Positions 1 to 8,180 are shown, counted from the stretch's first letter. The stretch is DNA of 64,000 nt from Thermoplasmata archaeon (GCA_021797355.1 JAJZZX010000008.1:1-64000); one strand, 5' to 3'. Numbers and translations are program-made. Notes: generated from the sequence alone by a model not told the origin.

Positions 1-128
1 TATAATATTCAACTGACCTTTGGGCCATATTATACTACCTGCTACTATTTTTTCACTTGCGAGTACTACATTGTATTGAGCATGGGTACCCACATGAATG
101 TTCCACAGCTTTCCTGAGGTGAACAACT

Positions 129-419
129 TTGAACACTGAAAAATTTAGAGAACTCTTCAGAAAGAAGCAGACAGCATGGATATTCTTATTTCTCTTCGTA
201 ACATCTTTGGTTTTATTTGCTCTTTCTACGTTCGCAAACGTTTTCAACCTTACCATCACCAGACCTTCTACTGGACTAAATACCTCGGGTGGCACAATTC
301 CATTTACACATATATACACATTTTTTCCTGACCCGTTTGGTTGGACATTTCTCCTGTTGTCTATAGCTTTTCTGTCTGTCGCGGTGATGTTATTTCATAT
401 TTTGAAGAATTCTCAGTGA
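129..419 (+). CDS. Small two-helix membrane protein, unknown function
   Basis: 96 residues, unrecognised. Two hydrophobic helices are visible, at about residues 18-38 and 72-92, joined by a Ser/Thr/Pro-rich loop that probably faces outward. The first 15 residues are basic (FRELFRKKQ), so the N terminus is likely cytosolic. The start is TTG with a GAGGTG ribosome site 8-14 bases upstream. It lies on the side of the att-like tRNA fragment where the integrated element would extend, so it may be an element gene (inference). Confidence 0.5.
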   Translation: MNTEKFRELFRKKQTAWIFLFLFVTSLVLFALSTFANVFNLTITRPSTGLNTSGGTIPFTHIYTFFPDPFGWTFLLLSIAFLSVAVMLFHILKNSQ

Positions 420-467
420 GAACCAGAGAGACTTTGTTATTCTTGATTTTTTGAGGAAATTATATAT

Positions 468-1298
468 TTATGAGATTTCACCTAAGTATTCACACACTTT
501 TTCATACCAGTAGTCCGCCTGCTTCACCCTGGCAAGGTAATGCATGGATCCAACTGATTCCGGAGCTCTACCCTCAATGAAATCTGACACTGACTCCGGT
601 ACATTGTTCATTATGAGGAAGTTATAGAACCATTTCCTGAGGTATTTCGGGGCTATCCCATACTGTCTAAGCTTCCTGGAAACTGTATCCTTGTTGATAT
701 AGAACCGATGAAGTTTTTTGGCCAGATACGTAGGCATGTAAACATACTGGGACCTCTTGTTTCCTCTGTTGTAGTTCAGAGGGTATTTTGAGATCTCCTT
801 ATCGGTTATGAGTATGGACTGGTCAAATTCCTTGAGCATTTTAACGAGTTCTGTTATCCTGATACCCGAGAATGCCAGTATTTGAAAGAGAATGCGATCC
901 TTTTCCTGCTTGATTTTCTGATATGCATTCCTGACATCCTGGTCATTGGGAATGTACCCGTCAACAGTTGTTTTTCTTGAAGGGAGTGCCTTCCTGAAAT
1001 AGAGTGCAGTCTCTTCATTGATTATTTCATTCTCCAGGAGAAAGTGGATATATGCCCTGATTACTGTAAGAACCATTGATGAACTGCTGCTTGATACAGT
1101 TTCTCTGAGTTCGGATAATTGTTGAATTTCTTTATTTTCAATTGGTTTTAGATACCTCATGATGTCTGCTTTATAACCCAGACTGAATCCTTTCTGATCC
1201 ATCCATTTCTTTAACTCTCTGTTGTATTTTGATGCCGGAGGCAAGAAATAAAGGCTTCGCAAGCAGGAGGCCTCGGGTTCAAATCCCGACCGGTCCAT
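468..1298 (-). CDS. SSV-type archaeal tyrosine recombinase (integrase), probably the Int(C) part
   Basis: 276 residues of the archaeal phage/plasmid integrase family, which catalyses site-specific recombination at tRNA genes. The catalytic core is in the C-terminal half: an arginine in SGIRITEL (about residue 148), a second arginine box in YLRKWFYNFL, and a nucleophile candidate tyrosine in MHYLAR. The ATG lies on the complement of the tRNA CCA-like end, so the first 14 or so residues (MDRSGFEPEASC) are the reverse translation of a tRNA T-arm and acceptor, a hallmark of SSV-like integrases split on integration. The family is often longer than 300 residues, so this is plausibly the Int(C) half next to att, with the element extending left out of the window. 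Whether it is functional is unknown. Confidence 0.85.
   Translation of the reverse strand: MDRSGFEPEASCLRSLYFLPPASKYNRELKKWMDQKGFSLGYKADIMRYLKPIENKEIQQLSELRETVSSSSSSMVLTVIRAYIHFLLENEIINEETALYFRKALPSRKTTVDGYIPNDQDVRNAYQKIKQEKDRILFQILAFSGIRITELVKMLKEFDQSILITDKEISKYPLNYNRGNKRSQYVYMPTYLAKKLHRFYINKDTVSRKLRQYGIAPKYLRKWFYNFLIMNNVPESVSDFIEGRAPESVGSMHYLARVKQADYWYEKVCEYLGEIS
1256..1297 (+). other. Attachment-site core: 3' part of tRNA-Ala(CGC)
   Basis: These bases fold as the 3' part of a tRNA. They give an anticodon loop TTCGCAA (anticodon CGC at 1258-1260), an anticodon 3' strand GCAGG, a five-base variable loop, a T arm (TCGGG, TTCAAAT, CCCGA), an acceptor strand CCGGTCC and discriminator A. The U at position 70 would make the G3:U70 pair that identifies tRNA-Ala. 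Bases before 1256 do not provide the 5' half: there is no CCTGC strand to pair with GCAGG and no D arm. It is therefore not an expressed tRNA but an att copy whose intact partner should lie outside the window. Confidence 0.75.
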
Positions 1299-1513
1299 TT
1301 AATTTATTAATCGAATACTTTGTATCTCGGCACTGGAAATGAAGTTGGTCACTTGTAGATATTCCTTCTTCTATGACCCCAGAACCCTGCTCAAGCGGGC
1401 GATTTTACGCTTCCAGTAGCGGGAAAGATCCTTCATTATACGATCACCTCGCCGTACTCATCCTTGTCCATAGTTTTTGACACACAAATACAGGAAAGGC
1501 TTACCATAATGGG

Positions 1514-2068
1514 TTATTTTTCACATGTTACCGTGATCCACATATTTTCAGGAATATTGACATTTATAGCATCTTTCGTTTCTACAACGTGGCCTGCATC
1601 TAGCTTATAATGAACAGAAATGTAGAAATCAACGAGACCGAAACCTTTGTAGAATTTCCCATCGCCCCACCCTCCCTTTGCAAGTACAATTGCCCCTGCA
1701 GAATTTCCTATTATTACTCCTGGGAATTCAAATAACCTATCCTGCAAAGTCCTCTGTTTTAACTCGCGATAAAGGACCTCAGTGTCTCCACCTGGAAGAT
1801 AAATTGTGTCTACCTCAGAGAATTTTCGTTGGATTTCATTTTCGGGATCGGTTTTGTCCAGAAACAATACCTCTTCAAAGCCGCAATGTGAAAAATAGTC
1901 ATGGAGAACTTTAGAATATTCAACTTCCTTCTCATGAGAATCCGATGTCCATGGTATAATCAGGATTTTCCCTGAATTTGATAACTTCCTCATGTCCTTG
2001 AACATTGTTTCGTTGATCCTCCGTCTGACGTCCTCCCCCCCCTGCAAGATTATGATTTGGCTAGCCAT
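1514..2068 (-). CDS. Peptidase E-like (S51) / class I glutamine amidotransferase-fold protein
   Basis: 184 residues from the chosen ATG (MASQIIILQGG); an in-frame TTG lies 18 bases upstream at 2086. The protein shows the S51 signature: YLPGGDTEVL in the middle and GNSAGA with the candidate nucleophile serine, which in peptidase E cleaves Asp-Xaa dipeptides. A late VHYKLDAGH stretch may carry the partner histidine. The substrate cannot be told; cyanophycinase-like or dipeptidase activity are alternatives. It stands alone between the integrase and the vapBC pair, on the same strand. Confidence 0.75.
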   Translation of the reverse strand: MASQIIILQGGEDVRRRINETMFKDMRKLSNSGKILIIPWTSDSHEKEVEYSKVLHDYFSHCGFEEVLFLDKTDPENEIQRKFSEVDTIYLPGGDTEVLYRELKQRTLQDRLFEFPGVIIGNSAGAIVLAKGGWGDGKFYKGFGLVDFYISVHYKLDAGHVVETKDAINVNIPENMWITVTCEK

Positions 2069-2110
2069 ATAGCTATTAGGAGGCAAGGTCTCAAAAATCT
2101 TTGGTTGTAA

Positions 2111-2151
2111 GTATTAACTTAGAACTTTAATCCAATATAAGCTGGACCATT
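2111..2151 (-). repeat. 41-base dispersed repeat, copy A (3' of vapC)
   Basis: First of four ungapped 41-base copies (also 2822-2862, 11151-11191, 14867-14907), all in the same orientation. The shared core on the plus strand is close to TTAAAACTTTAATCAAAT, followed about 10 bases later by a GGNCC-like word. This copy ends six bases before the vapC stop codon. It may be a terminator-like tail or part of the duplicated vapBC unit. Confidence 0.5.
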
Positions 2152-2156
2152 CTGCC

Positions 2157-2549
2157 CTATCTGAACAGTTTGAGACCATAGTCCGTAAAAACTTCAAAGT
2201 GCTCATCTAATGTATAAAGTGAGCAACCATTGTTTATTGCTATTGACGCGATGATTGCATCCATTCTTGGAACTGATCTTCCTTTTCTTTCGGCACTTAT
2301 CTCCAAAGCGGCTGATAGTTCACTGTCATTTTTATTATACCCCAGTGTTGGTATCTGCAAGACTAAATGAGAGTCCTTGGAATATTTTTCTATGCCATAA
2401 AGCACTTCGTGCATGTTCACCGAACTTGTACAGTATTCTTCTCCGCTTTCAATAACCCTAAGCATTAGTGCATTCCCCTTGTCTGATTTCTTATCCAGAA
2501 CTTCTATGATTACGTCTGTGTCCAGTAGAATCAATCTCTCTTCTCCCAC
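2157..2549 (-). CDS. vapC: VapC-type PIN-domain toxin (ribonuclease)
   Basis: 130 residues, normal for VapC. PIN-domain acidic residues are visible: LLDTDVIIEVLD at residues 7-18, the conserved glutamate in MHEVLYG, RMDAIIASIA with its aspartate near residue 97, and TLDEHF near the C terminus. VapC toxins cleave RNA (tRNA or rRNA) and are blocked by VapB. Its start overlaps the end of vapB by 19 bases, so the two are co-translated. A frameshifted close relative lies at 11196-11583. Confidence 0.9.
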   Translation of the reverse strand: MGEERLILLDTDVIIEVLDKKSDKGNALMLRVIESGEEYCTSSVNMHEVLYGIEKYSKDSHLVLQIPTLGYNKNDSELSAALEISAERKGRSVPRMDAIIASIAINNGCSLYTLDEHFEVFTDYGLKLFR

Positions 2550-2743
2550 CTTTTCTTTTCAATCTCCTTAAGGAGTTTCTCCTTATCACCAAATTCAATG
2601 CTTCCCCTTAATGACTTAAGGAGATCCTTCTTGCTCTGAGATTTGATAAGCCTGTCCAAGACTTCACTAAAACTTTCGTTCTCTTTCTTGAATCCCTTTA
2701 ATTCATCATATACAGAATTCTTAATTGTGATGGTTTTGGACAT
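2531..2743 (-). CDS. vapB: VapB-type antitoxin
   Basis: 70 residues. The N-terminal part (TITIKNSVYDELKGFK) looks like the short DNA-binding strand-helix unit of archaeal VapB antitoxins. The C-terminal part is charged and helical (KEKLLKEIEKKRWEKR), as expected for the toxin-wrapping tail. It is the first gene of the pair and normally represses its own operon. An AT-rich stretch just upstream (2744-2775) holds the likely TATA box. Confidence 0.88.
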   Translation of the reverse strand: MSKTITIKNSVYDELKGFKKENESFSEVLDRLIKSQSKKDLLKSLRGSIEFGDKEKLLKEIEKKRWEKRD

Positions 2744-2821
2744 AACATATGTTTATGTTTAAACACTATTTATAAATTCACACTTGGACAGCCAAAATCG
2801 TTTTGTTGCTCCTTATCTAAA

Positions 2822-2862
2822 GTATTCCCTTAAAACTTTAATCAAATCTTGACAGGTCCGTT
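2822..2862 (-). repeat. 41-base dispersed repeat, copy B
   Basis: Ungapped match of about 30 of 41 bases to copy A, with the TTAAAACTTTAATCAAAT core intact. This copy lies between the vapB promoter and the end of the HxlR remnant; no vapC remnant is obvious beside it. Confidence 0.5.
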
Positions 2863-2897
2863 ACTACCATGCTCAGAATTCATTCCAATGGGGTTTT

Positions 2898-3200
2898 TCA
2901 ACCAAATGCAGCCAATGGTAACAATCTCTCTTTAACATTATGACAAAATATGGAGAGTGAGTAAGAAACCTCGCCAGCTCCGTTATGCCTCTGGATCAAA
3001 CAGAAATCCTGAAGTTCTTTCATCCTATTGGAGGTAATCGCTGACCTTGAATAAGGAATGTCCTTCAGTATCTCGTTCAAATTCTTCCTGTTTTTTGATG
3101 TTACAGAAACTTCGTACCCTCTCTTATTATTTGCTCCATAAAGGGTTTCCATACAAACGCCACGAGAGTTGCAAGAAGCAGGAATAAATAACGTACCCAT
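2898..3200 (-). pseudogene. Truncated HxlR-type regulator remnant
   Basis: The last 70 or so residues match the HxlR regulator encoded at 15985-16371 along their length: NRKNLNEILKDIPYS here versus NRKNFNEIMRDIPFS there, then RMKELQDFCLIQR versus RLHELQELRLIER, then SYSLSIF versus CYSLTDFG. The HxlR N-terminal part is missing, and the preceding residues come from reading through another broken gene in a different frame. It is best called a pseudogene made when two degraded genes were joined. Confidence 0.6.
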
Positions 3201-3441
3201 TTAGACGTGAAATGCATTATCCAGGGTGAGGATGCAGGGAAACTGGCTCTGTTTGTGGTTGTGACCATTGCGGTGTAAAAGAAAACACTTATGAACGATA
3301 TCCCATTGAAAACTGGATGATCAGTGTTGCTGCCAGCACAGATGCTGTAAAAATCAGCAGTGTTATCAAGACCCTGTCTGAAATGGGCGAGAGGGGATGT
3401 TTCCTGTTTAGCAGGTCTCTGACTCTTAACCTTTCCGCCAT
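3145..3441 (-). pseudogene. Frameshifted membrane protein remnant, two-helix channel-like layout
   Basis: Reading from ATG at 3441 gives MAERLRVRDLLNRKHPLS and a hydrophobic helix (VLITLLIFTASVLAATLII), then a stop at 3289 (50 residues). One base shift near 3300 restores an open frame: FISVFFYTAMVTTTN, then about 25 residues, then a second helix YLFLLLATLVAFV. Helix, TTT-containing loop and helix resemble a two-helix potassium channel with a ruined filter. That is only a suggestion. The frame then runs into the HxlR remnant. Confidence 0.4.
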
Positions 3442-3486
3442 GATGTTAGTATGGAATAAAAGTTAGATAAAGCTGATCAGATAGAG

Positions 3487-4443
3487 TTAAGCAACAGCAG
3501 TGATGAGAGCATACAGATCCCTGGAATCCTTCCACACACTAGTTTCGCTGAACCCCGCCTCTCTGAGCATTGCTTTCAGTTCACTGATTGAAAATTTATA
3601 TGAATTCTCTGTGTGTATGGATTCACCTTCCCTAAATCTTATAGTTATACCTCCAACATTGTATGACTGATCCCTGGTACTTATGAGATGCATTTCAACC
3701 CTCCCCTCATTGCTATTGTAAAAGGCGTAATGCCTGAAAGCATCAGGTGGAATATTTGTACCGAACTCCAGGTTGATTCTTGCAATGAGGTTTAGATTGA
3801 ACATGGCGGTAATGCCTTTGCTGTCATTATATGCCCTCTCTATTACTTCAGGATTCTTTTTCAGATCAGCGCCTATTGTAAATGTTTCTCCGTCGCTCAA
3901 GATTTTCCGGCAACCTGCTATAAACGACCGCTGATCGGCAGGTTCCATGTTTCCTATTGTAGAACCCAGGAAGACTATCGCCTTCCTTCCTGCCATCTTG
4001 ATTGATGACATGACATCTATTGCAGTGTAGTCAGCGCAAACAGCCTTTGCAGGTATGTTTGGGCATTCCATGCCGAATCTTTTTAGGGCATCTTTGAGTG
4101 CATCCATGGATATGTCAACAAGAATGACTTCTCTTGGATTGGTAAGACACTTTGCAAGAAGCACGCTCTTCTTTCCATTTCCGCTGCCAAACTCGGTCAA
4201 GGAAACATCTTTACCTATGACCTCTCCGATTTCACTGGCCTTATCTTTGAGTATCTCCAATTCAGCCCTTGTGGGATAATACTCATCAAGCTTTGTGATC
4301 TCTTCGAAAAGTTCCGAGCCAGTTCTGTCATAAAAGAATTTAGGGCTGATCCATTTGTTTTCAGAGAGAAGACCATTTATTACATCTTTCTTAAAGTCAG
4401 ATAATCGCGGTTTAAGATCAATTATTTCGTAAGAATTCTGCAA
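3487..4443 (-). CDS. egtD: EgtD-type L-histidine N-alpha-trimethyltransferase
   Basis: 318 residues, the usual EgtD size. It uses S-adenosylmethionine to trimethylate histidine to hercynine, the first step of ergothioneine synthesis. Family features are visible: the N-terminal SPKFFYDRTGSELFEEIT segment, DEYYPTRAELEIL, the SAM motif LTEFGSGNGKKS, and FLGSTIGNMEP. It sits five bases downstream of egtB on the same strand, so the two form an operon. EgtD homologues are known mainly from bacteria and fungi, so this pair in an archaeon suggests acquisition by transfer (inference). Confidence 0.92.
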   Translation of the reverse strand: MQNSYEIIDLKPRLSDFKKDVINGLLSENKWISPKFFYDRTGSELFEEITKLDEYYPTRAELEILKDKASEIGEVIGKDVSLTEFGSGNGKKSVLLAKCLTNPREVILVDISMDALKDALKRFGMECPNIPAKAVCADYTAIDVMSSIKMAGRKAIVFLGSTIGNMEPADQRSFIAGCRKILSDGETFTIGADLKKNPEVIERAYNDSKGITAMFNLNLIARINLEFGTNIPPDAFRHYAFYNSNEGRVEMHLISTRDQSYNVGGITIRFREGESIHTENSYKFSISELKAMLREAGFSETSVWKDSRDLYALITAVA

Positions 4444-4448
4444 TTACA

Positions 4449-5735
4449 TCAACCCTTAATCAGTCTTATTCCGGAGAACTGCCATCTATCATTGTGGTGG
4501 TAGAAATTCCTATAAGTCAATCTAGAGTGTCCTTCCGGTGTGACACAGCTTGCTCCACGTAGGACCATTTGGTTTGACATAAATTTCCCGTTGTATTCTC
4601 CTAGTGATCCTGAAAGAGGTTTGAATCCTGGATATGGCGAATAGGCACTGGATGTCCACTCCCAAACTCCGCCTGGTCCTGATATGGCAGACTCAGAATC
4701 GCTCTGAACGGATGGGTGAAATTCGTTGCTTTCAAGAAAATTTCCCTGATGTTCCAATTTGCTGTTCTTCATAGAATGCTCCCACTGTGATTCAGTTGGA
4801 AGCCTGCATTTTGCCCATCTAGCATAGGCATCTGCTTCGTAGTACGAAACATGCACCACCGGCTCGCCAGGATTAACCTCCCGTCTCCCAGAGAGGGTAA
4901 AATAATAGAAATCTTTCCCTTCTTTTTCCCAGTATAGCGGTGCTTCCCATCCCTTACGAACTCTTTCTAACCACCCCTCTGATAGCCATAGCTCCGGCCT
5001 TTCATAACCACCGTCAAGAATGAATTCTATATATTCACCATTTGTAACCGCTCTGTTCGCTATCAGGAATGCAGGCACTATTTCATTGTGTCTAGGCTTC
5101 TCATTATCGAAGCAGAATCCTGGGCCATCATATCCAATGCTTTCGACAGACTCATCGAACTTTATCCACTCCAGTTCCACCACTTCTTTGCTGGAGGAAT
5201 GTGCGCTGCTGGAATAAGAAGGATAGTAAGGGCTCACAGAATAATTCATCTTCACATCCATAAGGAGAAGCTCCTGATGCTGCTGTTCATGGTTTATTCC
5301 AAGTATAACTCTCGATTTCACTTCATCAAGAATTTCACCATTCACTGACTGAAGTAGTTCAATAACGGATGAATTCACAGATTCCCTGTATTCAAGCACG
5401 TCCTCAAGAGATGGGCGGGATATTGTTGATCTCATTGACTTCGGAAGGAATCTTCCCACTGTCTCGTAGTATGAGTTGAAGAGGTATCTATAGTTATCAT
5501 CGAATCTTCTGTATCCCGTCACATACGGTTCTAGAATGAATGTCTCAAAGAACCATGTGGTGTGTCCAAGATGCCACTTGGGAGGGCTGGTATCAGATGT
5601 GGCTTGGACCATATAATCGTCTCTATTCAGGGGCTTGCACAACTCAAGCGTTTTTTCCCTGGTGTTCCTAAATAAAGCGATCAAATATGACACTTCATCA
5701 TTGGTCATCTTCTGGCTATCTACGATTCCCATCAT
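4449..5735 (-). CDS. egtB: EgtB-type sulfoxide synthase (ergothioneine synthesis)
   Basis: 428 residues with the EgtB layout. An N-terminal DinB-like domain carries the iron ligands (HLGHTTWFFE and NHEQQHQELL, giving the three-histidine site). A C-terminal FGE-sulfatase domain follows (GGVWEWTSSAY, then QMVLRGASC and DRWQFSGIRL at the end). The enzyme is a non-heme iron oxygenase joining hercynine to a thiol (cysteine or gamma-glutamylcysteine), so it implies oxygen use. Only B and D are present here; EgtA, EgtC and EgtE are not seen in the window. The first two codons are both ATG, and either may be used. Confidence 0.92.
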   Translation of the reverse strand: MMGIVDSQKMTNDEVSYLIALFRNTREKTLELCKPLNRDDYMVQATSDTSPPKWHLGHTTWFFETFILEPYVTGYRRFDDNYRYLFNSYYETVGRFLPKSMRSTISRPSLEDVLEYRESVNSSVIELLQSVNGEILDEVKSRVILGINHEQQHQELLLMDVKMNYSVSPYYPSYSSSAHSSSKEVVELEWIKFDESVESIGYDGPGFCFDNEKPRHNEIVPAFLIANRAVTNGEYIEFILDGGYERPELWLSEGWLERVRKGWEAPLYWEKEGKDFYYFTLSGRREVNPGEPVVHVSYYEADAYARWAKCRLPTESQWEHSMKNSKLEHQGNFLESNEFHPSVQSDSESAISGPGGVWEWTSSAYSPYPGFKPLSGSLGEYNGKFMSNQMVLRGASCVTPEGHSRLTYRNFYHHNDRWQFSGIRLIKG

Positions 5736-5807
5736 CTCCCATCTGAATTAAAGGTATCTCAACAACCTCTCCAGAACTCGCTCTCCCTCTTCTGTTTTTC
5801 TGAGAAT

Positions 5808-6200
5808 TCAAGATTGTTCAACTTCCTCAATTGCGTCAATAGAGTTATCATAGAATGCAACATAATTGCTAATGGCCGTGAAGTCATCGGTGGGTTCTGA
5901 ATATTGCCATACTGCATCTTTAATTTCCTTGCCCCCAGTTCTGAGTGAATAATAATGTGCCCTTCCCTTGTATGGACATATAGAGACAGTATCAGTGGGT
6001 TTCAGAACATCAGATCTAACATCGGTAATTGGGAAATAATAGACAGGTTTGTGTCCGGATTCTTCAAGAAGATATGCCTTATCTGTCCTGGCAATTTCCG
6101 CGCCGCCCGATTTTACCACAAGCGTTTTCGGAACTCTCCTGACCATAATAGGATGATTTTTCTTATTGTATCTAACCACAACTTCTGAACCTTCTTCCAT
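5808..6200 (-). CDS. DUF427-domain protein
   Basis: 130 residues. The DUF427 pattern is clear: VVKSGGAEIARTDKAYLLEE, then PVYYFPITDVR and the signature CPYKGRAHYYS. The biochemical function of this small beta-rich family is not established. An AGGTGAG ribosome site lies 5-6 bases before the ATG. It is on the same strand as egtBD, 72 bases upstream of egtB, and could be part of the same redox-related transcription unit. Confidence 0.85.
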   Translation of the reverse strand: MEEGSEVVVRYNKKNHPIMVRRVPKTLVVKSGGAEIARTDKAYLLEESGHKPVYYFPITDVRSDVLKPTDTVSICPYKGRAHYYSLRTGGKEIKDAVWQYSEPTDDFTAISNYVAFYDNSIDAIEEVEQS

Positions 6201-6277
6201 TTTCTCACCTATTTAAATAAGTCCGATATGTTATAAATAGCTTTTGAAGATAGATTGTAACCATATTGTTTAATCTC

Positions 6278-6793
6278 TTATTCTGTGGCATGAGGTGATA
6301 TCAGGCCCACCGGGCTGCCATTAACAACAAGTGAACCGCGCACTGTGCATGCCTTTGAAAGAGTGTTTGTCACATAGCAGTCAGAGGTTGCATTAAAGGC
6401 AAGTTTCCAGATCGTATCAACGGGATCGGGTGATGTTATAACAACCTCGTAATCTATCTCCGTGAATTCCCTTGGCCTGCTAACTTTGAATTTCCCCTCG
6501 ACACGGATCGATAAGTCAGTTATGGTTATTCCTTCTGAAGCCGCATGTTCCGCGTAGTGAACCATCTGGCACATTCCAAGGCTTGATATGAAGTAAGACA
6601 GAGGACTGGGCCCATTTTCATCAGATATCCAGGAAAAATCCTGATTCTCCGGTCTGGTTTCCGATATGAGATTGTCTTTTTTTGTTACCGTAACCGCCAC
6701 TCTAGATGATACATCTCCTTTTTCATCAAACTTGGCATACCTGGCCATTCTGTCCCTCATCCTTTCTATGAATTCAGTATCAAACTTCACCAT
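6278..6793 (-). CDS. OsmC/Ohr family thiol peroxidase-like protein
   Basis: 171 residues. OsmC fold signatures: GPSPLSYFISSLGMCQMVHYA with the first redox cysteine and NATSDCYVTNTLSKAC with the second. Such proteins reduce organic hydroperoxides with a dithiol donor. GGAG lies six bases before the ATG. The 45-base region upstream is shared with the divergent AhpD-like gene and contains the GTCAACAGTTGAC palindrome, so both may answer to the same regulator. Whether the donor is a lipoyl protein, as for some OsmC/Ohr enzymes, cannot be told. Confidence 0.85.
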   Translation of the reverse strand: MVKFDTEFIERMRDRMARYAKFDEKGDVSSRVAVTVTKKDNLISETRPENQDFSWISDENGPSPLSYFISSLGMCQMVHYAEHAASEGITITDLSIRVEGKFKVSRPREFTEIDYEVVITSPDPVDTIWKLAFNATSDCYVTNTLSKACTVRGSLVVNGSPVGLISPHATE

Positions 6794-6830
6794 AACTCCT
6801 GCAACAATGGGGTTAATTTAAAATGTTACT

Positions 6831-6843
6831 GTCAACAGTTGAC
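6831..6843. promoter_or_regulatory. Palindromic operator candidate GTCAACAGTTGAC
   Basis: A perfect 6-1-6 inverted repeat between the divergent OsmC and AhpD-like genes, just downstream of an AT-rich TATA-like stretch (6811-6826). The core CAACNGTTG recurs at 8941-8949 and 9048-9056, all next to starts of genes flanking the CARF-like regulator. Confidence 0.6.
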
Positions 6844-6889
6844 GGTCCATATTATAATACAAAGAGAGAATGATCCTTTTGATCTCTGT

Positions 6890-7456
6890 ATGAACGTAGC
6901 CTCTGAAGCACTAGAAAATTTTAGGGAACTTGAAAAATCCTTTGAAAATTCAGGAACCCTTACAGAAAAGGTAAGAATTCTAATTGGGATAGCTACGGCC
7001 AATCGTTTCAGGAACGGAAAATTACTAGCAGCTTTTCTAGAAAGCGCGAGAAATTCAGGCATTCCGGAATGTGAAATAGATGAGGCCATCATTATCTCTG
7101 CGCTTGAAACAAGCGGTACTCAGTTATTTTGGCTCAAGGATGTTTTTGATGAGATGCTGTCTGGAAATGATAAGGAGCCTTATTACCTGTCAGGAGGAAA
7201 TGACATAGGAAACCTTTGGGTTAGATTTCAGCAGTCAGTGTATGAAGAGCCAGCCCTTAGCAGGAAAGACAAGGAATTGATCACGGTTACCCAGGCCAGT
7301 TTCGGAAGGTGCCCTCATTGCACCAAAACGCATATTGCAGCCGCAAAAAAGTACGGATGCTCCGAAAGAGAAATAACTGAATCTTTACTGTTTTCTGCAA
7401 CTGTTGCTGCAAGATGTGATCTGCAGTGGTTTAAAGACGCAGAAAAGAGCCAGTGA
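6890..7456 (+). CDS. AhpD-like / carboxymuconolactone decarboxylase-family protein, two repeats
   Basis: About 188 residues from the chosen ATG. The open frame extends to a TTG at 6839, but that codon lies inside the palindrome and upstream of the expected transcription start. Two CMD-type helical repeats are visible. The first has no cysteines; the second holds RCPHCTKTHIAAAKKYG, the CxxC-x3-H redox centre of AhpD-like alkylhydroperoxidases. Probable role: thiol-dependent peroxide or radical detoxification. It is followed four bases later by the HAD gene. Confidence 0.78.
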   Translation: MNVASEALENFRELEKSFENSGTLTEKVRILIGIATANRFRNGKLLAAFLESARNSGIPECEIDEAIIISALETSGTQLFWLKDVFDEMLSGNDKEPYYLSGGNDIGNLWVRFQQSVYEEPALSRKDKELITVTQASFGRCPHCTKTHIAAAKKYGCSEREITESLLFSATVAARCDLQWFKDAEKSQ

Positions 7457-7460
7457 TCAG

Positions 7461-8132
7461 ATGGCAGACAGAATACTCGTATTCGATCTGATGGGGACAC
7501 TTCTCGATGTTGGAAAACTGGAGATTCCCCCGGGAATTTGTCTGCCAGATGAAACTTTGTTTAAGGACGTTTGGAGAAGAAAGCAGCTGGAATACAGCTG
7601 GCTTTCTACAATAATGGAATCTAGGTCCTCATTCTGGGAGATGACTTTAAAGGCCCTAGATTATGTGGCAGATGCTCTGAGCCTTACCATATCTCCTACA
7701 GACAGGAAAAGGCTCATGCAGAGCTGGCTCAATGTCCCTGTGTTCCCTGAAGTGCCGGTTGGGTTAAAGAGAATAAAGATCAGAAGGGCCATTCTGACGA
7801 ATGCGGATATTGCGATGGCGAGGGAAATGGTGAATAATGCCTCTCTTCATACTTTCTTTGACAAGCTTTTCTCCGCAGAGGAAGTAGGGAAATTCAAGCC
7901 TGCAAAGGAGGTTTACAGCATTGTTGCAGAACATTATGGTATAAGCATGGAGCAAACAATATTAGTATCTTCCAATGCGTGGGACGTACAGGGAGCAATA
8001 ATGGCCGGTATGAAAGCAGTTTACGTAAACCGATCCGGGATCCCTCAGGAAAAAATATCAGGTACAATCGCTCAGGAGTTATCGTCAATAAAAGAACTTG
8101 CAGATAACATTGGCACGTGGGCTACTGGCTAA
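7461..8132 (+). CDS. HAD-superfamily hydrolase, type II haloacid dehalogenase-like
   Basis: 223 residues from ATG (MADRILVFDLMGTLLDV). HAD motifs: the nucleophile Asp in FDLMGTL, ILTNAD (motif II), the Lys in KFKPAKEVY (motif III) and VSSNAWDVQGA (motif IV). The second aspartate of phosphatase-type HADs (two residues after the nucleophile) is Met here, and SSNAWD is typical of L-2-haloacid dehalogenases, so dehalogenase-like chemistry is more likely than phosphatase. The substrate is unknown. It shares a transcription unit with the AhpD-like gene. Confidence 0.8.
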   Translation: MADRILVFDLMGTLLDVGKLEIPPGICLPDETLFKDVWRRKQLEYSWLSTIMESRSSFWEMTLKALDYVADALSLTISPTDRKRLMQSWLNVPVFPEVPVGLKRIKIRRAILTNADIAMAREMVNNASLHTFFDKLFSAEEVGKFKPAKEVYSIVAEHYGISMEQTILVSSNAWDVQGAIMAGMKAVYVNRSGIPQEKISGTIAQELSSIKELADNIGTWATG

Positions 8133-8180
8133 TACCCCTTTTTCAGCAAATTCGAGGTGAAGTAGAGCTGGTATTCACTC

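Noticed and set aside
1253-1298. A complete functional tRNA gene at the integrase start
   Set aside because: The D arm and the 5' acceptor and anticodon strands are missing; only the 3' half is present.
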